From NCBI RefSeq assembly GCF_029855045.1, contig NZ_CP123228.1, forward strand, positions 5,208,001 through 5,272,000: DNA of 64,000 nt, given 5' to 3'. How positions within the stretch are numbered: position 1 is the first letter of the stretch; each line of letters begins with the position of its first letter. Source of the stretch: Piscinibacter sp. XHJ-5. GTDB lineage: Bacteria; Pseudomonadota; Gammaproteobacteria; Burkholderiales; Burkholderiaceae_C. The position numbers and the translations under genes were made by a program. Below, piece by piece: positions 45,389 through 54,144 of this stretch. The notes under the pieces are model-generated. The model was not told the origin of the DNA. It ran no database searches and saw nothing but the letters and a program-made list of their open reading frames with translations.

Positions 45389-46573
45389 ATGCAGATTTCC
45401 ACGCCCGCGCCACTGGTCGCGACCGGCCCGTCGCCCACGAACACCGCGGGCGGTCCACCGGCCACCGGCGGCGAACCCAGTCCCTTCGCGAAGCTGCTCA
45501 CGGCGCAGCAATCCAAGCCGGGCGCCGCAGGATCGAACGAGCGGCCGGCGCTCGACGAGCAGCAGCCCGACGCATCGGAGGACGGCAAGCCCGTCAAGGC
45601 CAGTGCCGCCAGGCGCGCCGGCGGACGCGCGACGGGCAAGGCCGACCTGCTGCGCGACGCAGGCGATGGAGCGAAGCCGGATGACGCCGCCGCATCGCTC
45701 GCCGCCACGGACAAGCCGAGCGTCGATGCAGCCACCGATCCCGAACGAGACGCAGCACCGGCGAATGCCTCGCCCTGCGAGTGGTTCGCCGCGTTCCATC
45801 CCGTCGCCGCGACACCGCTCCAGGCCGCCACCGCCGGCCTCGCCGAGGCGAAGGCCGACACGGCGGAGCTCGCGGCCGACCCGGCACGCCTGGTCGGCGT
45901 GCATGCCGGCCGGGGACGCGGGACGAACGCAGCGGCCGGCAAGATCGACGAGACCACCGACCGGCGCGCCGAGGCATTGCCGTCGGCGGCGGAAGCGCAG
46001 CTGCGCTCGTCGATCGACATGGCCCTGGCCCTGCCGGCGCGCGAGGTCAACGAGCGCGTCGAGGCGCGGGTGGAGCCGGCTTCCAGGATGGAACTGCCGG
46101 CCACGCATGCAGCGGCCTCCCCGCTTCGCGCCGAGTCCGCCCCGTCCACGCCAGCCGTCGTGCAGCTCGCGACGCCGGCCAACGCGCCCGAGTTTCGCGA
46201 TGCGCTCGCCGTGCAGGTGAGCGTGCTCGCCAAGGACGGCGTGCAGCATGCCGAGCTGCACCTCAACCCGGCCGAGATGGGACCGATCTCGGTGCAGATC
46301 GCGCTGCAGGGCACCCAGGCGCAAGTCGACTTCGGCGCCGAGTCGTTCGCGACCCGGCAGATCATCGAGGCCGGACTGCCGGAGCTCGCAGCGGCCTTGC
46401 GCGACGCCGGCTTCACGCTGGCCGGCGGCGGCGTGTCTCAGCAGTCGCGGGGGCAATCGCAAGGCGACGGCTCGTCGCCGGGCTTCGCCTCGCGCAAGAC
46501 CGACAAGGAAGAGCTGGCCGTGCGGCCCGTCACCGTTCGCACGCGGCAAGGCGGCGTCGATCTGTACGCGTAG
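45389..46573 (+). CDS. fliK: flagellar hook-length control protein FliK
   Basis: 394 residues from the ATG at 45389 (MQISTPAPLVATGPSPTNTAGG). The long Ala/Pro/Asp-rich ruler region is unstructured. The C-terminal domain has the family motif AELHLNPAEMGPISVQIALQGTQAQVDFGAESFATRQIIEAGLPELAAAL. It measures hook length and triggers the FlhB switch. It starts 11 nt after fliJ. Confidence 0.94.
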   Translation: MQISTPAPLVATGPSPTNTAGGPPATGGEPSPFAKLLTAQQSKPGAAGSNERPALDEQQPDASEDGKPVKASAARRAGGRATGKADLLRDAGDGAKPDDAAASLAATDKPSVDAATDPERDAAPANASPCEWFAAFHPVAATPLQAATAGLAEAKADTAELAADPARLVGVHAGRGRGTNAAAGKIDETTDRRAEALPSAAEAQLRSSIDMALALPAREVNERVEARVEPASRMELPATHAAASPLRAESAPSTPAVVQLATPANAPEFRDALAVQVSVLAKDGVQHAELHLNPAEMGPISVQIALQGTQAQVDFGAESFATRQIIEAGLPELAAALRDAGFTLAGGGVSQQSRGQSQGDGSSPGFASRKTDKEELAVRPVTVRTRQGGVDLYA

Positions 46574-46693
46574 AACGTTCGTCGCGTCACGACGAACTCA
46601 TTGCGCGGACAGGGCGTGATTTCCCCCTTTAATCCCCGCATCCGCCCAGACGTTGCAATTTGACAATTTCTCCAAAGCAATCAAGGAGAAAGC

Positions 46694-47311
46694 ATGTCCG
46701 CTGCAGCCGCCGAGTCCGTCGCTTCCCAAGGCGACGCGACCCCGGGTCCCAGGAAAGGCCGCAAGAAGCTGATCGTCATCGCGGCGGCCGCCCTCGTGCT
46801 GCTCGCCGGCGCAGGCGGCGGCGCGGCCTGGATGCTGAAGCAAAAGCGTGCTGCTGCGGCCGCTGCGGAGGCCGCGGCCAACGGGGAAGAAGAGGCCACG
46901 CCCGCCGCCCACGCGCAGGCGCAGCGCGAGACGCGCAAGACACCGCCCGCCTTCCTGCCGCTCGAAGCCTTCGTCGTCAACCTGGCCGACCGCGACAGCG
47001 AGCGCTTCGCGCAGATCGGCATCACGCTGGAGCTGGACGACGCCAAGGTCAGCGACCAGCTCAAGGCCTACATGCCCGCCATCCGCAACGGCATCCTGAT
47101 GGTGCTGGCCCACAAGACGTCGCAGGAGCTGCTGACGCGCAGCGGCAAGCAGAAGCTGGCCTCCGAGATCATGCGCGAAGCGGTGCGCCCGCTCGGCGTC
47201 GAGCTCGAGGACGAGAACGAGGAAGCGAAGGCCGACGACAGGCACGCGAAGACGCCGCTGGACCAGAGCCCCGTGCGGCACGTGCACTTCTCCAGTTTCA
47301 TCATCCAGTGA
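46694..47311 (+). CDS. fliL: flagellar basal body-associated protein FliL
   Basis: 205 residues. Lys-rich head, one transmembrane helix (about 26-45, LIVIAAAALVLLAGAGGGAAWML), then the periplasmic stomatin-like domain (PPAFLPLEAFVVNLAD … FAQIGITLELDD … ILMVLAHKTSQELLTRSGKQKLASEIM). It supports the stator. The 120 nt upstream of it are AT-rich (around 46655-46690) and may hold a promoter for fliLMNOPQR, but no consensus is clear. Confidence 0.96.
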   Translation: MSAAAAESVASQGDATPGPRKGRKKLIVIAAAALVLLAGAGGGAAWMLKQKRAAAAAAEAAANGEEEATPAAHAQAQRETRKTPPAFLPLEAFVVNLADRDSERFAQIGITLELDDAKVSDQLKAYMPAIRNGILMVLAHKTSQELLTRSGKQKLASEIMREAVRPLGVELEDENEEAKADDRHAKTPLDQSPVRHVHFSSFIIQ

Positions 47312-47327
47312 GCCTCACGGCGCAGCC

Positions 47328-48332
47328 ATGAACCAGCAGATCCTCTCGCAAGACGAAGTCGATGCCCTGCTGCAAGGCATCACCGGCGAAAGCCAGAAGC
47401 TCGAGCAGGAAGAGGTCGAGACCGGCGGCATCCGCGATTACAACCTCGCCAGCCAGGAACGCATCGTCCGTGGGCGCATGCCCACGATGGAGATCATCAA
47501 CGAGCGCTTTGCGCGCAACGTGCGCATCGGCATCTTCAACTTCATCCGCAAGAGCCCCGAGATCTCCATCGGCCCGATCAAGGTGCAGAAGTACAGCGCC
47601 TTCCTGCGCGAGATCGTGGTGCCGACCAACTTCAACATCGTCAGCGTGCGTCCGCTGCGCGGCTCGGGTCTCATCGTGTGCGATCCGACGCTGGTCTTCT
47701 CGGTCATCGACGCGCTGTTCGGAGGCGCAGGCAAGTACCACACGCGCATCGAGGGCCGCGACTTCTCCCCGACCGAGCAGCGCATCATCACGCGCCTGGT
47801 CGAGGTGGTGACCGCCGAGTACCGCAAGGCCTGGACCGGCATCTACCCGCTGGAACTGGAATACCAGCGCTCGGAGATGCAGCCGCAGTTCGCCAACATC
47901 GCCACGCCGAGCGAGATCGTCGTCGCCACCTCGTTCACGCTGGAGATCGGCGACACCACGGGCACGATCCATTTCTGCATTCCGTACTCGACGCTGGAGC
48001 CGATCCGCGACGTGCTCTATTCGACGATCCAGGGCGACAGCAACGAGCCCGACCGCCGCTGGGTCAACCTGCTCAAGCAGCAGATCCAGGCGGCGGAGGT
48101 CGACCTGGTCGCCGAACTGGCCACCGCGCCGGCCACCGTCGAGCAGCTGCTGGCTTTCAAGCCCGGCGACTTCATCGAGCTGGACCTGCAGCCGGGCATC
48201 CAGGCCAAGGTGGCCGGCGTGCCCATCCTCGAATGCCACTACGGCACCTCCAACGGCCGCTACGCGCTGAAGGTCGATCAACTGTTGACCAGCTCCAACC
48301 TGAGCTGGCTGGGAGCCCAGAATGCCGCTTGA
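47328..48332 (+). CDS. fliM: flagellar motor switch protein FliM
   Basis: 334 residues. N-terminal CheY-binding peptide QILSQDEVDALLQGI, the middle CheC-like domain with RIVRGRMPTMEIINERFARN, and the C-terminal SpoA domain. Binds CheY-P and FliG to set the direction of rotation. Confidence 0.98.
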   Translation: MNQQILSQDEVDALLQGITGESQKLEQEEVETGGIRDYNLASQERIVRGRMPTMEIINERFARNVRIGIFNFIRKSPEISIGPIKVQKYSAFLREIVVPTNFNIVSVRPLRGSGLIVCDPTLVFSVIDALFGGAGKYHTRIEGRDFSPTEQRIITRLVEVVTAEYRKAWTGIYPLELEYQRSEMQPQFANIATPSEIVVATSFTLEIGDTTGTIHFCIPYSTLEPIRDVLYSTIQGDSNEPDRRWVNLLKQQIQAAEVDLVAELATAPATVEQLLAFKPGDFIELDLQPGIQAKVAGVPILECHYGTSNGRYALKVDQLLTSSNLSWLGAQNAA

Positions 48333-48774
48333 CCATGCCGCCCTGCCCTCGGGCGAGATGAGCGAAGAAGACAAGATGGCCGCCGAATGGGCGGCCGCGC
48401 TGGCCGAGGCCACGCCGTCGTCGTCGGCGACCGAAGTACAGACGCAAGCCGAGCAGGTCGCGCCGGCCGCGTTCACCAATTTCTCCTCCGGCGCCAGCCC
48501 GACGGCCGGCAACGACATCAACATGATCCTGGACATCCCGGTCCAGCTGACGGTGGAGCTGGGACGCACGCGCATTCCGATCAAGCACATCCTGCAGCTG
48601 GCGCAGGGCTCGGTGGTCGAGCTCGAGGCGCTGGCGGGGGAGCCGATGGACGTGCTCGTCAACGGCTATCTCATCGCGCAGGGCGAGGTGGTGGTGGTCA
48701 ACGACAAGTTCGGCATTCGCCTGACGGACATCGTGACGCCGAGCGAGCGGATGCGGCGGTTGAGTCGGGGCTGA
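48322..48774 (+). CDS. fliN: flagellar motor switch protein FliN
   Basis: 150 residues; the ATG at 48322 overlaps the end of fliM by 11 nt, an in-frame Met at 48358 being an alternative. The C-terminal SpoA domain reads LDIPVQLTVELGRTRIPIKHILQLAQGSVVELEALAGEPMDVLVNGYLIAQGEVVVVNDKFGIRLTDIV. Forms the C ring and docks FliH. Confidence 0.97.
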   Translation: MPLDHAALPSGEMSEEDKMAAEWAAALAEATPSSSATEVQTQAEQVAPAAFTNFSSGASPTAGNDINMILDIPVQLTVELGRTRIPIKHILQLAQGSVVELEALAGEPMDVLVNGYLIAQGEVVVVNDKFGIRLTDIVTPSERMRRLSRG

Positions 48775-48793
48775 GCCTCTTTCCGGCACCTTC

Positions 48794-49147
48794 ATGACAT
48801 CCCAAGGCTTCAATTCGCTCCTCTGGTTCGTCGCGATCCTCGCGATGATCCCGCTCGCGCTGTGGCTGCTCAAGCGCACGCCGATCGGCGGCGCCACGTC
48901 GCACGGGCTGATGCGCAGCATCGCCGTGCTGCCGATCTCGCCGAGCCAGCGGATCGTGACGGTGGAAGTGGGCCAGGGCGACCAGCGCCGCTGGCTCGTG
49001 CTCGGCGTCACCGCGCAGAGCATCAGCACGCTGCACGAGATGGCGCCTCAGGACGATGCCATCGCGGGAACGCCGGCAGCGGCGCCGCCCATGCCGTTCG
49101 CGCAGCTGCTGTCGCGCCTGCGCCAGGACAAGGGGCAGCCGAAGTGA
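48794..49147 (+). CDS. fliO: flagellar export assembly protein FliO
   Basis: 117 residues with one transmembrane helix (about 8-24, [18 protein letters not shown]) and a basic cytosolic beta domain ([39 protein letters not shown]), the FliO signature. It aids FliP assembly. Overlaps the fliP start by 4 nt (GTGA). Confidence 0.94.
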   Translation: MTSQGFNSLLWFVAILAMIPLALWLLKRTPIGGATSHGLMRSIAVLPISPSQRIVTVEVGQGDQRRWLVLGVTAQSISTLHEMAPQDDAIAGTPAAAPPMPFAQLLSRLRQDKGQPK

Positions 49148-49911
49148 ACGACTGTCGTCCTCGCCGCATCGCGCTCATCGCCGGCCTGTCGGTGTTGTCG
49201 GCGCTTCCTGCATCGGCTTTAGCCCAGGGCACCGGCGGCGCCAGCCTGCCGCTGCTGGTGGGACAGAGCGCCGGCAGCACCAGCTACTCGGTGCCGATCC
49301 AGACGCTGCTGTTCTTCACCGCGCTGAGCTTCCTGCCGGCGGTGCTGCTGCTGATGACGGGCTTCACGCGCATCGTCATCGTGCTGAGCCTCATGCGCCA
49401 GGCGATCGGCACGCAGGCCGCGCCGCCCAACCAGGTCGTCATCGGCCTCAGCCTGTTCCTCACGTTCTTCGTCATGGGACCGACGATCGACAAGGTGTAC
49501 GCCGACGCCTACCTGCCGTACTCGGAGAACAAGATCGCCTTCGACGAGGCGCTCAAGCGCGGCGAGGTGCCGATGCGCGCCTTCATGCTCAAGCAGACGC
49601 GCCAGTCCGACGTGATGCTGTTCGCCAAGCTGGCCAAGGTGGACCCGGCGGGGCCCGCAGCCGAGGTGCCGTTCAAGGTGCTGGTGCCCGCCTTCGTGAC
49701 CAGCGAGCTGAAGAGCGCCTTCCAGATCGGCTTTCTGATCTTCATCCCGTTCCTCGTCATCGACATGATCGTCGCCAGCGTGCTGATGAGCCTGGGCATG
49801 ATGATGCTGAGCCCGGTGCTCGTCGCGCTGCCGTTCAAGCTGATGCTGTTCGTGCTGGCCGATGGATGGAACCTGCTGCTGGGGTCGCTGGCAGCGAGCT
49901 TCGCGACCTAG
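49144..49911 (+). CDS. fliP: flagellar export gate protein FliP
   Basis: 255 residues from a GTG that overlaps the fliO stop. A cleavable signal peptide ([23 protein letters not shown]) is followed by the FliP core: [85 protein letters not shown]. Its TAG stop codon is the junction with the MITE-like element; TA of the stop is the left target dinucleotide. Confidence 0.97.
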   Translation: MNDCRPRRIALIAGLSVLSALPASALAQGTGGASLPLLVGQSAGSTSYSVPIQTLLFFTALSFLPAVLLLMTGFTRIVIVLSLMRQAIGTQAAPPNQVVIGLSLFLTFFVMGPTIDKVYADAYLPYSENKIAFDEALKRGEVPMRAFMLKQTRQSDVMLFAKLAKVDPAGPAAEVPFKVLVPAFVTSELKSAFQIGFLIFIPFLVIDMIVASVLMSLGMMMLSPVLVALPFKLMLFVLADGWNLLLGSLAASFAT

Positions 49912-50087
49912 GGCCCGTTAACGCTATGGGAGGCCTCGCGTGACTCAGCAAAGCGGCGCCCGCAAGGCGCGAAGCGCAGCCGTAGCGGTGTCCACGGCGA
50001 GCATTCGCAACGCGGCGGGCGCCGCTTTGCTGAGATCACCCGCAGCGCCGGCACCGGCGCGAGGCCTCCCATAGCGTCAACAGGCCC
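49911..50087. mobile_element. MITE-like element, 177 bp, between fliP and fliQ
   Basis: 30-bp terminal inverted repeats (49911-49940 and 50058-50087, 28 of 30 matching, beginning GGGCC(C/T)GTT) are flanked on both sides by TA. A second inner inverted pair (49941-49963 / 50015-50038, sharing CAGCAAAGCGGCGCCCGC) makes almost the whole element one hairpin with a 51-nt loop. It has no coding frame, as expected of a miniature element moved by a transposase elsewhere. Confidence 0.75.
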
Positions 50088-50110
50088 TAGTCGCCGCACA
50101 TCGATACACC

Positions 50111-50380
50111 ATGGACTCCCAAGCCGTCTTCACCTTCGGCCAGCAAGGCCTCTACCTCCTGCTGATGGTCGCCGCGCCGGTGCTGCTCACCGTGCTCGTC
50201 GTGGGCCTGGTCGTCAGCATCTTCCAGGCGGCGACGCAGATCCACGAGGCGACGCTGTCGTTCGTGCCGAAGATCGTGGCGGCGGTCGCGGTGCTGGCAA
50301 TCGCCGGGCCGTGGATGCTGACCACCCTGGTCGAATACCTCCAGCGGACGCTGCAGGCGATCCCCACCGTCGTGGGCTGA
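50111..50380 (+). CDS. fliQ: flagellar export gate protein FliQ
   Basis: 89 residues, two transmembrane helices (LYLLLMVAAPVLLTVLVVGLVVSIF and IVAAVAVLAIAGPWMLTTLVEYL) with the QAATQIHEATLSFVPK loop diagnostic of FliQ. Its stop overlaps the fliR start by one base. Confidence 0.97.
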   Translation: MDSQAVFTFGQQGLYLLLMVAAPVLLTVLVVGLVVSIFQAATQIHEATLSFVPKIVAAVAVLAIAGPWMLTTLVEYLQRTLQAIPTVVG

Positions 50381-51141
50381 TGCTCACCTTCACCGAAGCC
50401 CAGGTGCTCGCCTGGGTCAGCCCGCTGCTGTGGCCGTTCCTGCGCGTGCTGGCGCTGTTCGGCGCGATGCCGGTGCTGGGGCAGCGCGGTGTGCCGATGC
50501 GCCTGCGCGTGGCGCTTGCCTTCCTGATCGCGCTGTGCGCCCAGGCCTCGCTGCCGCCCATGCCGATCGTGGCGCTCGACTCCGCGCAGGCGCTGCTGCT
50601 GCTGGTCCAGCAGCTGCTGATCGGCCTGACGCTCGCCTTCGCCGCGCGCATCGTCTTCGCCGCCATCGAGTTCGCCGGCGAGATCGTCGGGCTGCAGATG
50701 GGCCTGAACTTTGCCGGCTTCTTCGATCCCATGAGCGGCGGCGAATCCACCGCGGTGAGCCAGTTCTTCGGCATCTCGATCAGCTGGCTGTTCATCGTCA
50801 TCAACGGCCATCTGCTGCTGATCTCGGCGGTGGTTCAGAGCTTCAACGCCTTCCCGGTCGGGCCGGAACCTTTCGCCTTCCTGCGCACCGTGGAGCCGCA
50901 GGTGTGGGGCACCGAGGTGTTCCGCCTCGGCCTGTGGATCGCGCTGCCGCTGGTCGCGATGCTGCTGTTCGTCAACCTCGTGCTGGGCATCATCTCGCGC
51001 GTCGCGCAGCAGATGAACATCTTCGCGATCGGCTTTCCGATCACGCTGGGCGTCGGCCTGATCGGGATCCTGCTCACGCTGCCGATGATGCAGGTGCCCT
51101 TCACGATGGCGCTGGAAAGGCTGCTGAGTCATTTCCAGTAG
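50380..51141 (+). CDS. fliR: flagellar export gate protein FliR
   Basis: 253 residues from the ATG at 50380 (MLTFTEAQVLAWVSPLLWPFLRVLALFGAMPVLG). About six hydrophobic segments; the AGEIVGLQMGLNFAGFFDP segment is characteristic. Completes the FliPQR pore. Last gene of the block. Confidence 0.97.
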   Translation: MLTFTEAQVLAWVSPLLWPFLRVLALFGAMPVLGQRGVPMRLRVALAFLIALCAQASLPPMPIVALDSAQALLLLVQQLLIGLTLAFAARIVFAAIEFAGEIVGLQMGLNFAGFFDPMSGGESTAVSQFFGISISWLFIVINGHLLLISAVVQSFNAFPVGPEPFAFLRTVEPQVWGTEVFRLGLWIALPLVAMLLFVNLVLGIISRVAQQMNIFAIGFPITLGVGLIGILLTLPMMQVPFTMALERLLSHFQ

Positions 51142-51153
51142 CTGCATTGCTCC

Positions 51154-51175
51154 CTCTCCCGCCGAACGCGGGAGG
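51154..51175. terminator. hairpin between convergent fliR and the NarL-type regulator
   Basis: CTCCCGC, 5 nt, GCGGGAG in the 51-nt gap between two stop codons. It belongs to the dispersed repeat type and probably ends both transcripts. Confidence 0.5.
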
Positions 51176-51192
51176 CAGCGGCGTCGACAGTC

Positions 51193-51828
51193 TCAGCTCC
51201 CCACCAGCCCGTTGCGGATGGCGTAGACCGTCAGCTCCGAGTTGTTCTGCAAGCCGAGCTTCTCCAGCACGCGCGCCCGATACACGCTGACCGTCTTCGG
51301 ACTGAGCATCAGCTCGTCGGCGATGTCGGACAGCCGCTTGCCCGAGGCGATCATCACCAGGGTCTGGAGCTCCCGGTCCGACAGCTTTTCGTGGGCCATC
51401 TCGTTGACCGGCGTGGTGAGGCTCTCCACCAGCATCTGCGCGATCTCGGGCGTGACGTACTTGCGGCCCTGCGCCACCGTGCGCACCGCGGCGACGATGA
51501 GCGCCGGGTCGCCGCCCTTGTTGACGTAGCCGAAGGCACCGGCGCGCAGGGCACGGATGGCGTACTGGTCCTCCGGGTACATCGAGACCACCAGCACCCT
51601 CAGGGTCGACCCTTCGTCCTTGAGCACGTGCAGCACGTCCAGGCCGCTGCGGCCCGGCAGGTTGATGTCGAGCACGAGCACGTCGCAGGCGGTGTTGCGC
51701 AGCAGCGTGCGCAGCTCGCCGTAGTCGCCCGCCTCGCCGACGACCTGGATGTCCGGCGCGTCGGACAGCGTGTCCCGAATGCCGCGGCGGATCAGGGCGT
51801 GGTCGTCGCAGAGGATGACTTTGATCAT
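51193..51828 (-). CDS. NarL/FixJ-family response regulator
   Basis: 211 residues from the ATG at 51828. Receiver with D54 (LVLDINLPGRSG) and K in VNKGGDP; LuxR-type helix-turn-helix LSDRELQTLVMIASGKRLSDIADELMLSPKTVSVYRARVLEKLGL. It overlaps the kinase gene by 4 nt (ATGA), so the two are a cognate pair. The targets are unknown; lying next to flagellar and che genes does not prove a motility role. Confidence 0.93.
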   Translation of the reverse strand: MIKVILCDDHALIRRGIRDTLSDAPDIQVVGEAGDYGELRTLLRNTACDVLVLDINLPGRSGLDVLHVLKDEGSTLRVLVVSMYPEDQYAIRALRAGAFGYVNKGGDPALIVAAVRTVAQGRKYVTPEIAQMLVESLTTPVNEMAHEKLSDRELQTLVMIASGKRLSDIADELMLSPKTVSVYRARVLEKLGLQNNSELTVYAIRNGLVGS

Positions 51829-52982
51829 AGTTCGCCCCATTCGGTCGGGTCCTGGTTCTCGTGCACCGCCGGCGGCGGCTCGGCTGCACGCGTGGCGCCT
51901 TCGTGCAAGGGCACCGACAGGATCAGCGTGGTGCCCCCGGGCCCGCTGCTCAGGTCGACCCAGCCGCCGACGGTGCGCGCCCGCTCGTGCAGTCCGCGGA
52001 TTCCGAACGAGCGCGCCTTGGACAGGTCTTCCTGGCTCAGACCGCGGCCGTTGTCGCTCACCTCCAATGACAGCACACCGCCGGCCAGCGCCAGGTCGAT
52101 CTCCACGCGTGAGGCCTGGGCATGCTTGGTGATGTTGGTCAGGGCCTCCTGAGCCGTGCGGTAGGCGACCAGCGGCACGCCGGCCGGCAGCCGATGAAGC
52201 TGCTCCAGCGCCGCCGGCGGCGTGCGCAGGTGGCAGCTGACGCCGGTGCGGCGCTCGAATCGGGCGGCCATCCACTGCAGCGCCGCCACCAGGCCCTGCT
52301 CGAGGATGGCCGGCCGCAGGTTGTGCATGATGCGTTGGCTGGCCTCGATCGCCAGCGTGACGGTCTCCAGCGCGCCGTTGACGCGCGACACCACCTTGGG
52401 ATCGGTGCTGTGGCGCGCGATCCAGGCCAGATCGAACTTCAGCGCGGTGAGCGAGCCCCCCACGTCGTCGTGGATTTCGCGCGCAATGGCGGCCCGCTCC
52501 ATCTCGACGCTGGTCTGCAAGTGCTGCGCCAGCTCGTGCAGCCGCTGCTTCGAAGCGCCCAGCTCCCGATCGGCGAGCTCGCGCGCCCGGCGGGTCTCGC
52601 TGGCCTCGATGGCGTGCAGCAGCGCGGGCTCCAGTCGCGCGAGGTTGTTCTTCAGCAGGTAGTCGCTCGCGCCGTTGCGCATCGCCTCGACCGCCGTGTC
52701 CTCGCCGATTTCGCCCGACACCAGCACGAACGGGATGTCGAGCATGTGTGCCTTCAGCAGGTCGAGGGCGACCAGCCCGGAGAAGCCCGGCAGGTTGTAG
52801 TCGGAGACGACGACATCCCAGGGGTGTTCCAGCGCGCGCAGGTAGTCGCCCTCGTTGTCGACGCGCAGCGCCTGAACCGCCATGCCGCCGCGCTTCAGGT
52901 GCGCCAGCGTGAGCTCGTGGTCGAGCTCGGAGTCCTCGAGATGGAGCAGGCGCAGCGGGCGGTTGACCGTGAAATGCGTCAT
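51825..52982 (-). CDS. receiver-fused NarX-type histidine kinase (cytosolic)
   Basis: 385 residues without transmembrane helices. Receiver first (LLHLEDSELDHE, D61 in VVSDYNLPGFSG), a coiled linker, then HisKA_3 with EMERAAIAREIHDDVGGSLTALKFDL (H171) and a HATPase (AYRTAQEALTNITKHA, SDNGRGLS, FGIRGLHERA). An N-terminal receiver on a soluble kinase means that its input is another kinase's phosphoryl group rather than a ligand. Confidence 0.92.
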   Translation of the reverse strand: MTHFTVNRPLRLLHLEDSELDHELTLAHLKRGGMAVQALRVDNEGDYLRALEHPWDVVVSDYNLPGFSGLVALDLLKAHMLDIPFVLVSGEIGEDTAVEAMRNGASDYLLKNNLARLEPALLHAIEASETRRARELADRELGASKQRLHELAQHLQTSVEMERAAIAREIHDDVGGSLTALKFDLAWIARHSTDPKVVSRVNGALETVTLAIEASQRIMHNLRPAILEQGLVAALQWMAARFERRTGVSCHLRTPPAALEQLHRLPAGVPLVAYRTAQEALTNITKHAQASRVEIDLALAGGVLSLEVSDNGRGLSQEDLSKARSFGIRGLHERARTVGGWVDLSSGPGGTTLILSVPLHEGATRAAEPPPAVHENQDPTEWGEL

Positions 52983-53203
52983 GAACCAAGTATGCCGGCG
53001 GTTTGCGCGATGCGAACCCCAACATTCGAATGCTGCCGCTCCCCGCCCGGCGCGCAGCCGAATAGCGCGGTGTTTTGCCGCGTGATCGGCCTAATGTCCG
53101 ACGACCCCCTGCCGAAAATCCATCGTATGCGCAATGGACCGCGCTGGCCGTGATCGCGCTCGCGCGTCGCGACGACCGAAGCCTTTCGTGGAGCACGAAG
53201 CCG

Positions 53204-53662
53204 ATGAATGACGCCACTCAGCAGACCGAAGGGGGAAGCACCCTGCCCCTGCTGGCGGCCGCGGACCTGCAGGACCATCTGATGACGGCGACCCACGACC
53301 TGGATCGCCTGCAGACCCTGCTGGCCGACGCCTGCGACGTGCTGTCGCGCAGCTTCTACGGCGCATCGGAGCAGGTCCGCGCACTCATGGATGCGCCCGA
53401 CGCGACCGGCGGCACCGACAACGGCGTCTACGAGGGGCTGATGCAGCACCTGGGCGGCGCCGTCACCGCGCTGCAGTTCCAGGACATGGCCTCGCAGCTG
53501 ATCAACCACACCCACCGGCGCCTGCGCTGCTGCGCCGACCAGATCGCGCGGGCGGCGATGGGCGACGACGAGGACGGCGCAGCCGTCGTCGAGGAAGCCC
53601 CGCTGCGGCCCAACCCGGTGACGCAGGACGAGATGGACGCCGGGTCCATCGAGCTGTTTTGA
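53204..53662 (+). CDS. CheZ-like phosphatase candidate at the head of the che operon
   Basis: 152 residues from the ATG at 53204 (MNDATQQTEGGSTLPLLAAADLQDHLM). All-helical. The segment ALQFQDMASQLINHTHRRLR has D94 and Q98 in the D-x3-Q spacing of CheZ's active site (D140/Q144 in the CheZ of this window). The rest is shorter than CheZ and lacks its C-terminal CheY-binding tail. It is directly followed (76 nt) by the second cheY, which supports a role as that CheY's phosphatase. The function is inferred, not known. Confidence 0.6.
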   Translation: MNDATQQTEGGSTLPLLAAADLQDHLMTATHDLDRLQTLLADACDVLSRSFYGASEQVRALMDAPDATGGTDNGVYEGLMQHLGGAVTALQFQDMASQLINHTHRRLRCCADQIARAAMGDDEDGAAVVEEAPLRPNPVTQDEMDAGSIELF

Positions 53663-53738
53663 ACCGCTTTCTCGAACATCCGCTCAAGCCTGCACCCACC
53701 CGACCGACAACCCACCCGAGAGACCTCCGGAGAACGAC

Positions 53739-54101
53739 ATGCATTCAATCCTCGCCGTGGACGACTCCGCTTCCATGCGCCAGATGGTGACCTTCACGCT
53801 CAAGAGCGCGGGCTACAACGTGGTGGAGGCGGTGGATGGGCAGGACGCCTGGGAAAAGGCGGGCAGCCGCGACTTCGACCTGGTGCTGACGGACCAGAAC
53901 ATGCCGCGCATGGACGGCATCAGCCTGACCAGGAAGCTGCGGGACAACCCGAAGTTCAAGTCGACGCCCATCCTCATCCTCACGACCGAATCCAGCGACC
54001 AGATGAAGCAGGCGGGCCGCAGCGCAGGCGCCACCGGCTGGCTGGTCAAGCCGTTCGACCCCGCCAAGCTCCTCGAAGTCATCAAGAAGGTCGTCCGCTG
54101 A
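53739..54101 (+). CDS. cheY: chemotaxis response regulator CheY (second copy)
   Basis: 120 residues (MHSILAVDDSASMRQMVTFTLKSAGYNVVEAVDG). D52 in VLTDQNMPRMDG, T in ILTTES, K in LVKPFDPAKL. By eye it is only distantly related to the copy at 28466, so it may have its own partner. It leads into cheA by 43 nt. Confidence 0.95.
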   Translation: MHSILAVDDSASMRQMVTFTLKSAGYNVVEAVDGQDAWEKAGSRDFDLVLTDQNMPRMDGISLTRKLRDNPKFKSTPILILTTESSDQMKQAGRSAGATGWLVKPFDPAKLLEVIKKVVR

Positions 54102-54144
54102 GACGGCCCCGCGTGCAGATCCAACGATACGGAGCCAGAACGCC

